A stretch of 8,867 nucleotides of DNA from Spirochaetales bacterium (GTDB taxonomy: Bacteria > Spirochaetota > Spirochaetia > DTKZ01), in the NCBI GenBank assembly GCA_031280945.1, contig JAITGB010000140.1, positions 1 through 8,867 on the forward strand, in the 5' to 3' direction. Below, piece after piece: positions 7,501-8,867 of the stretch. Every line of letters begins with the position of its first letter. The stretch's first letter is position 1. The position numbers and the translations under genes were made by a program. Under the pieces are notes generated by a model. It had not been told where the DNA came from. It ran no database searches and worked only from the letters and a program-made list of their open reading frames with translations.

Positions 7501-7692
7501 TGTGATTTGCGATTCTATAACGTCAGGAGCCGAACCTTCATAGATTGTCTGTACGAAGATATAGGGCATCTTGACATCGGGAAACAGGGAGAGGGGAAGG
7601 GTATAGTACGCCATGCCGCCGAAGATGAGAAAAACAGAGAGGAACATCGTCATAAGAACAGGGCGCTTTATTGATAGGTTTGATAAAAACAC
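4585..7692 (-). CDS. HAE-1/AcrB-type RND efflux permease lacking the usual proton-relay residues
   Basis: The inner membrane pump of the tripartite system, 1035 residues, full length for the family. Twelve membrane segments can be placed at about 10-30, 342-360, 365-383, 392-412, 437-457, 468-490, 535-555, 865-883, 888-910, 918-938, 965-983 and 993-1018, with two large periplasmic portions (about 31-340 and 556-864). In AcrB, proton coupling uses Asp407, Asp408 (TM4), Lys940 (TM10), Arg971 and Thr978 (TM11). Here TM4 reads GVLVSNSVVVLENI, giving Ser407-Asn408; TM10 reads VVNNAILILD, giving Asn931 for the Lys; TM11 has Lys961 and Ser968. The reading frame is intact and the rest is well conserved, so this looks like a distinct subfamily rather than decay. 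The start is GTG at 7692 with AGAGGA seven bases upstream, 15 nt after the adaptor gene. The substrate is unknown: drugs, lipids or other amphiphiles are all possible. Confidence 0.95.
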   Translation of the reverse strand: MFLSNLSIKRPVLMTMFLSVFLIFGGMAYYTLPLSLFPDVKMPYIFVQTIYEGSAPDVIESQITKRIEDAISSIGDLREITSYSMESLSLVSVQFNVGKDEEVALSEVKDKIDQILNDLPDGANKPISQKLDINSFQPIVRVTLEGNMPPTELYTIAEQAVSDSLAQIEDVGQVNIVGGLQREIRVEFDKMLVFENTLSLPQIVDVLKQANVQIPAGSFKQPGQELSARTFGEFTSLEEIEDIDISVGGGEVKKLGQLADIKDTHKTVRTRTHVLDKTNNIKVDNAILLNIIRTPNGNTVQGVRDVVARLPQIEEEQGNRIRLTVLSDQADFIQNSVDDTISNVILGIIFTGIILLFFLHDLRSTFIVAVAMPFSIISTFMIMQYRGISLNMMSLMGLSTATGVLVSNSVVVLENIFRFKETGHNRIESAAKGTSEVVVAVLASALTNICVFFPLANVSGMVGMMLQDFALTTVIATVFSILVSFTVTPMLASLVLPESIKKEWKISLWLEEMFKTWERWYRSLLQVMLKSRWRCVFVCFATFGVFALSLLLVRFGFVAFELAPNIDGGALNITVELPQGYDIEETAAILEEVESRVSEYPEVLNIVTTLGQVSFVNQGVNQAQVAIKLTDRQYRNRSNMLIATDMTRRLADIPGADIKVNAASAFGGGGEAPISFYLQGQDMDVLEEITAEFIEKMHEVPGFININKSSRPGKPEIVIRPDRKKVSEEGLSVNLLALTMRAAVEGIEATKYKDGGHEYDIRVTLKDDALLTYEDLKSVPVATSKGSRPLSYFADVEFTTGFNLVTRVDKLKTITVSSYLLPGFPQGSAQSAVNQIAESTDFPIGYKMSWGGNARMMQETVSDMLRVFILAIVLTYMVLAAILESFIQPLLILGTVPLALIGVLGIIAVTGTTMNMASMLAIIMLVGIVVNNAILILDYMNQLRRDGVPTREALLTAAPIKLKPILMSNIATVLGMLPMAVGIGSSGVEMRQAMGLVSIGGILSSTVLTLFVIPAVEYILGKKVLKKRPKKELPA
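4597..4602 (-). promoter_or_regulatory. Ribosome binding site of the channel gene, inside the permease gene
   Basis: The minus strand reads AAGGAG, eight bases before the ATG at 4588. It lies within the last permease codons, which together with the 4-nt ATGA overlap (4585-4588) points to coupled translation of permease and channel. Confidence 0.75.
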
Positions 7693-7699
7693 GTGCGTT

Positions 7700-7705
7700 T
7701 CCTCT
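7700..7705 (-). promoter_or_regulatory. Ribosome binding site deciding the GTG start of the permease
   Basis: The minus strand reads AGAGGA, seven bases before GTG at 7692, in the 15-nt gap after the adaptor stop. No ATG lies nearby in frame before the conserved N-terminal membrane segment, and the encoded start (FLSNLSIKRPV) is the usual RND N-terminus, so GTG is the probable start. Confidence 0.75.
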
Positions 7706-7707
7706 TT

Positions 7708-8772
7708 TTACTTCGCCTCAAGGCTGTCCACAACCTTGACGGCGTATACTTTGCTTCCGTCGTGTACCATCTGGCTGCCCCCCGATATGAGAAGGTCGCC
7801 TGACTCCAGTCCCTGCGTGATTTCCAAAAGAAGGCCTTGAGTTTTTCCCAGAGTAACTTCCCGCCTTTGGGCTGTTTCGTTGACGGCCACATAGACGCAC
7901 GGCACGCCGTTTTCCGTAACCAGTTCCTTGCGGTGGATAAATATGGCGTTATCGTTTCTGTAGGTTTGCAGTACCGTGTCCATGGTCATGCCGCTTGTGA
8001 GAATACGGCCCGTGTTGCGGAATTCCGCCAAAACAAGAAAGGCTTTTTTCTCCGTGTCCATAATCATGTTTACCTGGGTTACCTGCCCTGAGATTTTTTC
8101 GCCCAGCCATTCGGCTATGACGGCCATGCCGGGGGACACAAAGCCTATGTCTTTTGCGGAAACCCAGATGCGGGCCTCCACCCTTTCCAGATTGGAAACC
8201 GTAAAAAGAACGGCTCCGGGCTGGACGTTTTCCGTTACGCGCACATCAAGGCGCGTGATAAAGCCGCTTATGGGGGCCTTGACGTTTATCGCATCGTCCA
8301 TGGCCTTGAGGCCGGCTTCGGCTACTTCAAACTGGGTGCGGGCGTTGTCCAGGTTCTGCTGGGAGACGCCGTTGTCCTTGAACAGGGCCTGAGTCCTTCT
8401 ATAAACAGAGCGGGCGTTTTCGTAATTTGCCTTTGCCTGCTGATAGGCGGGATTGTCCTGCGAAAAAGCCAGTATAACCTGGTCTTTTTTTACGGATTCG
8501 CCTATTTTCCCGTGGACAGTACGCACAACATCTGTTACAGCCGCCTTTGCCGTTGATTCGGAGCGGGCTATAAAGGCTGCCGGGTACTTGAAAAAGGTTG
8601 TAAAAAGAGCGGGCCGCATTTGCCTGAGCGTTACGGGAACGCCCTGCTCCTCATGAATCTGTTCCATGCTTTTCAGCTCGCCCTGATTTGCTTCTTTTTT
8701 GGAACAGGATGCGAAGAGCGCTGCCGCGAAAACGGCGCACACAACAAAGACACATAATTTCGTTCGCTTCAT
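7708..8772 (-). CDS. RND efflux periplasmic adaptor (membrane fusion protein), lipoprotein
   Basis: Links the permease to the TolC-type channel across the periplasm. The 354-residue product begins with a lipoprotein signal: basic MKRTK, a hydrophobic stretch 6-20, then LFASC with Cys23 as the likely lipidated residue. Phe at -3 is outside the strict E. coli lipobox but fits relaxed spirochaetal ones. The domain order is that of AcrA/HlyD adaptors: a split lipoyl half-motif (about 80-103, GKIGESVKKDQVILAFS), a short helical hairpin (about 107-160), the second lipoyl half (163-193, VKAPISGFITRLDVRVTENVQPGAVLF), a beta-barrel (about 196-268) and a membrane-proximal domain (about 276-348). I choose the ATG at 8772 because it gives a clean signal peptide and has AGGAG seven bases upstream; the longer frame from 8844 would read through the promoter. 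It is first in the efflux operon. Confidence 0.94.
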   Translation of the reverse strand: MKRTKLCVFVVCAVFAAALFASCSKKEANQGELKSMEQIHEEQGVPVTLRQMRPALFTTFFKYPAAFIARSESTAKAAVTDVVRTVHGKIGESVKKDQVILAFSQDNPAYQQAKANYENARSVYRRTQALFKDNGVSQQNLDNARTQFEVAEAGLKAMDDAINVKAPISGFITRLDVRVTENVQPGAVLFTVSNLERVEARIWVSAKDIGFVSPGMAVIAEWLGEKISGQVTQVNMIMDTEKKAFLVLAEFRNTGRILTSGMTMDTVLQTYRNDNAIFIHRKELVTENGVPCVYVAVNETAQRREVTLGKTQGLLLEITQGLESGDLLISGGSQMVHDGSKVYAVKVVDSLEAK

Positions 8773-8778
8773 CAAAAA

Positions 8779-8784
8779 TCTCCT
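8779..8784 (-). promoter_or_regulatory. Ribosome binding site of the adaptor gene
   Basis: The minus strand reads AGGAGA, with 6-7 bases to the ATG at 8772. It fixes the start at the lipoprotein signal peptide rather than at the upstream in-frame ATG at 8844. Confidence 0.8.
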
Positions 8785-8793
8785 ACAGAAGTG

Positions 8794-8822
8794 AATATAA
8801 CTCAAAAATGAACAATGTTCAA
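8794..8822 (-). promoter_or_regulatory. Candidate sigma-70 promoter of the efflux operon
   Basis: On the minus strand TTGAAC (8817-8822, consensus TTGACA) and TATATT (8794-8799, consensus TATAAT) are separated by exactly 17 bp. The transcript would start near 8787, just before the AGGAG ribosome site, giving a leader of roughly 15-20 nt. No other good promoter is visible in the 95 bp upstream of the adaptor gene. Confidence 0.7.
8809..8821. promoter_or_regulatory. Palindromic candidate operator (TetR-type) overlapping the -35 box
   Basis: TGAACAATGTTCA is a perfect palindrome of 6-bp arms around a single central base. It shares five bases with the -35 hexamer and covers the adjoining spacer, so a bound protein would block RNA polymerase. 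TGAAC...GTTCA dyads of this kind are common TetR-family operators, and TetR repressors often control RND operons. The regulator gene is not in the window and may lie just to the right. The regulator family is inference. Confidence 0.6.
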
Positions 8823-8867
8823 TAATTTTTTTGTTTTTTCTCATTTTGTTTCTCGTGGTTTTTGCCG

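Noticed and set aside
8773..8844. 24-residue N-terminal extension of the adaptor
   Set aside because: It would run through the promoter and ribosome site and bury the lipoprotein signal peptide.

Overview
The window carries six genes, all on the minus strand, in two transcription blocks, so in transcription order it reads from the right end to the left. It looks like a diderm bacterium of moderate GC. A Treponema-like spirochaete is my best guess, from the look of the lipoprotein signal, the proA-before-proB order and the intergenic repeat style. This is inference from memory of families, not a database result.

Right block (8822 to 2446): a promoter overlapped by a 13-bp palindromic candidate operator drives a tripartite efflux operon. 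It encodes a periplasmic adaptor lipoprotein (8772-7708), an HAE-1/AcrB-type RND permease (7692-4585) and a TolC-type outer membrane channel (4588-3257). The genes are 15 nt apart and then overlap by 4 nt, so they are almost certainly cotranscribed and the products should form one envelope-spanning pump. A nucleotidyltransferase of the PF10127 (RlaP/YcgL-like) type (3228-2446) follows 28 nt after the channel gene. It is visibly more AT-rich than its neighbours and has no obvious functional link to efflux. The most striking protein-level point is that the permease lacks the TM4 Asp-Asp pair and the TM10 Lys of the AcrB proton relay; they read Ser407-Asn408 and Asn931.

Spacer (2117-2445): no credible gene. 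It holds two tandem copies of a hairpin repeat (2306-2404) whose stems differ by a matched T/A insertion that keeps pairing perfect. It also holds a perfect 12-bp inverted repeat (2176-2203) placed where the -35 region of the proA promoter would be.

Left block (2116 to 1): proA (gamma-glutamyl phosphate reductase) followed by proB (glutamate 5-kinase, TTG start, running off the window after 262 codons). Together they convert glutamate to glutamate-5-semialdehyde, the first two steps of proline synthesis. The order is the reverse of the E. coli proBA operon. No tRNA, rRNA, CRISPR array, insertion sequence or canonical intrinsic terminator was seen.
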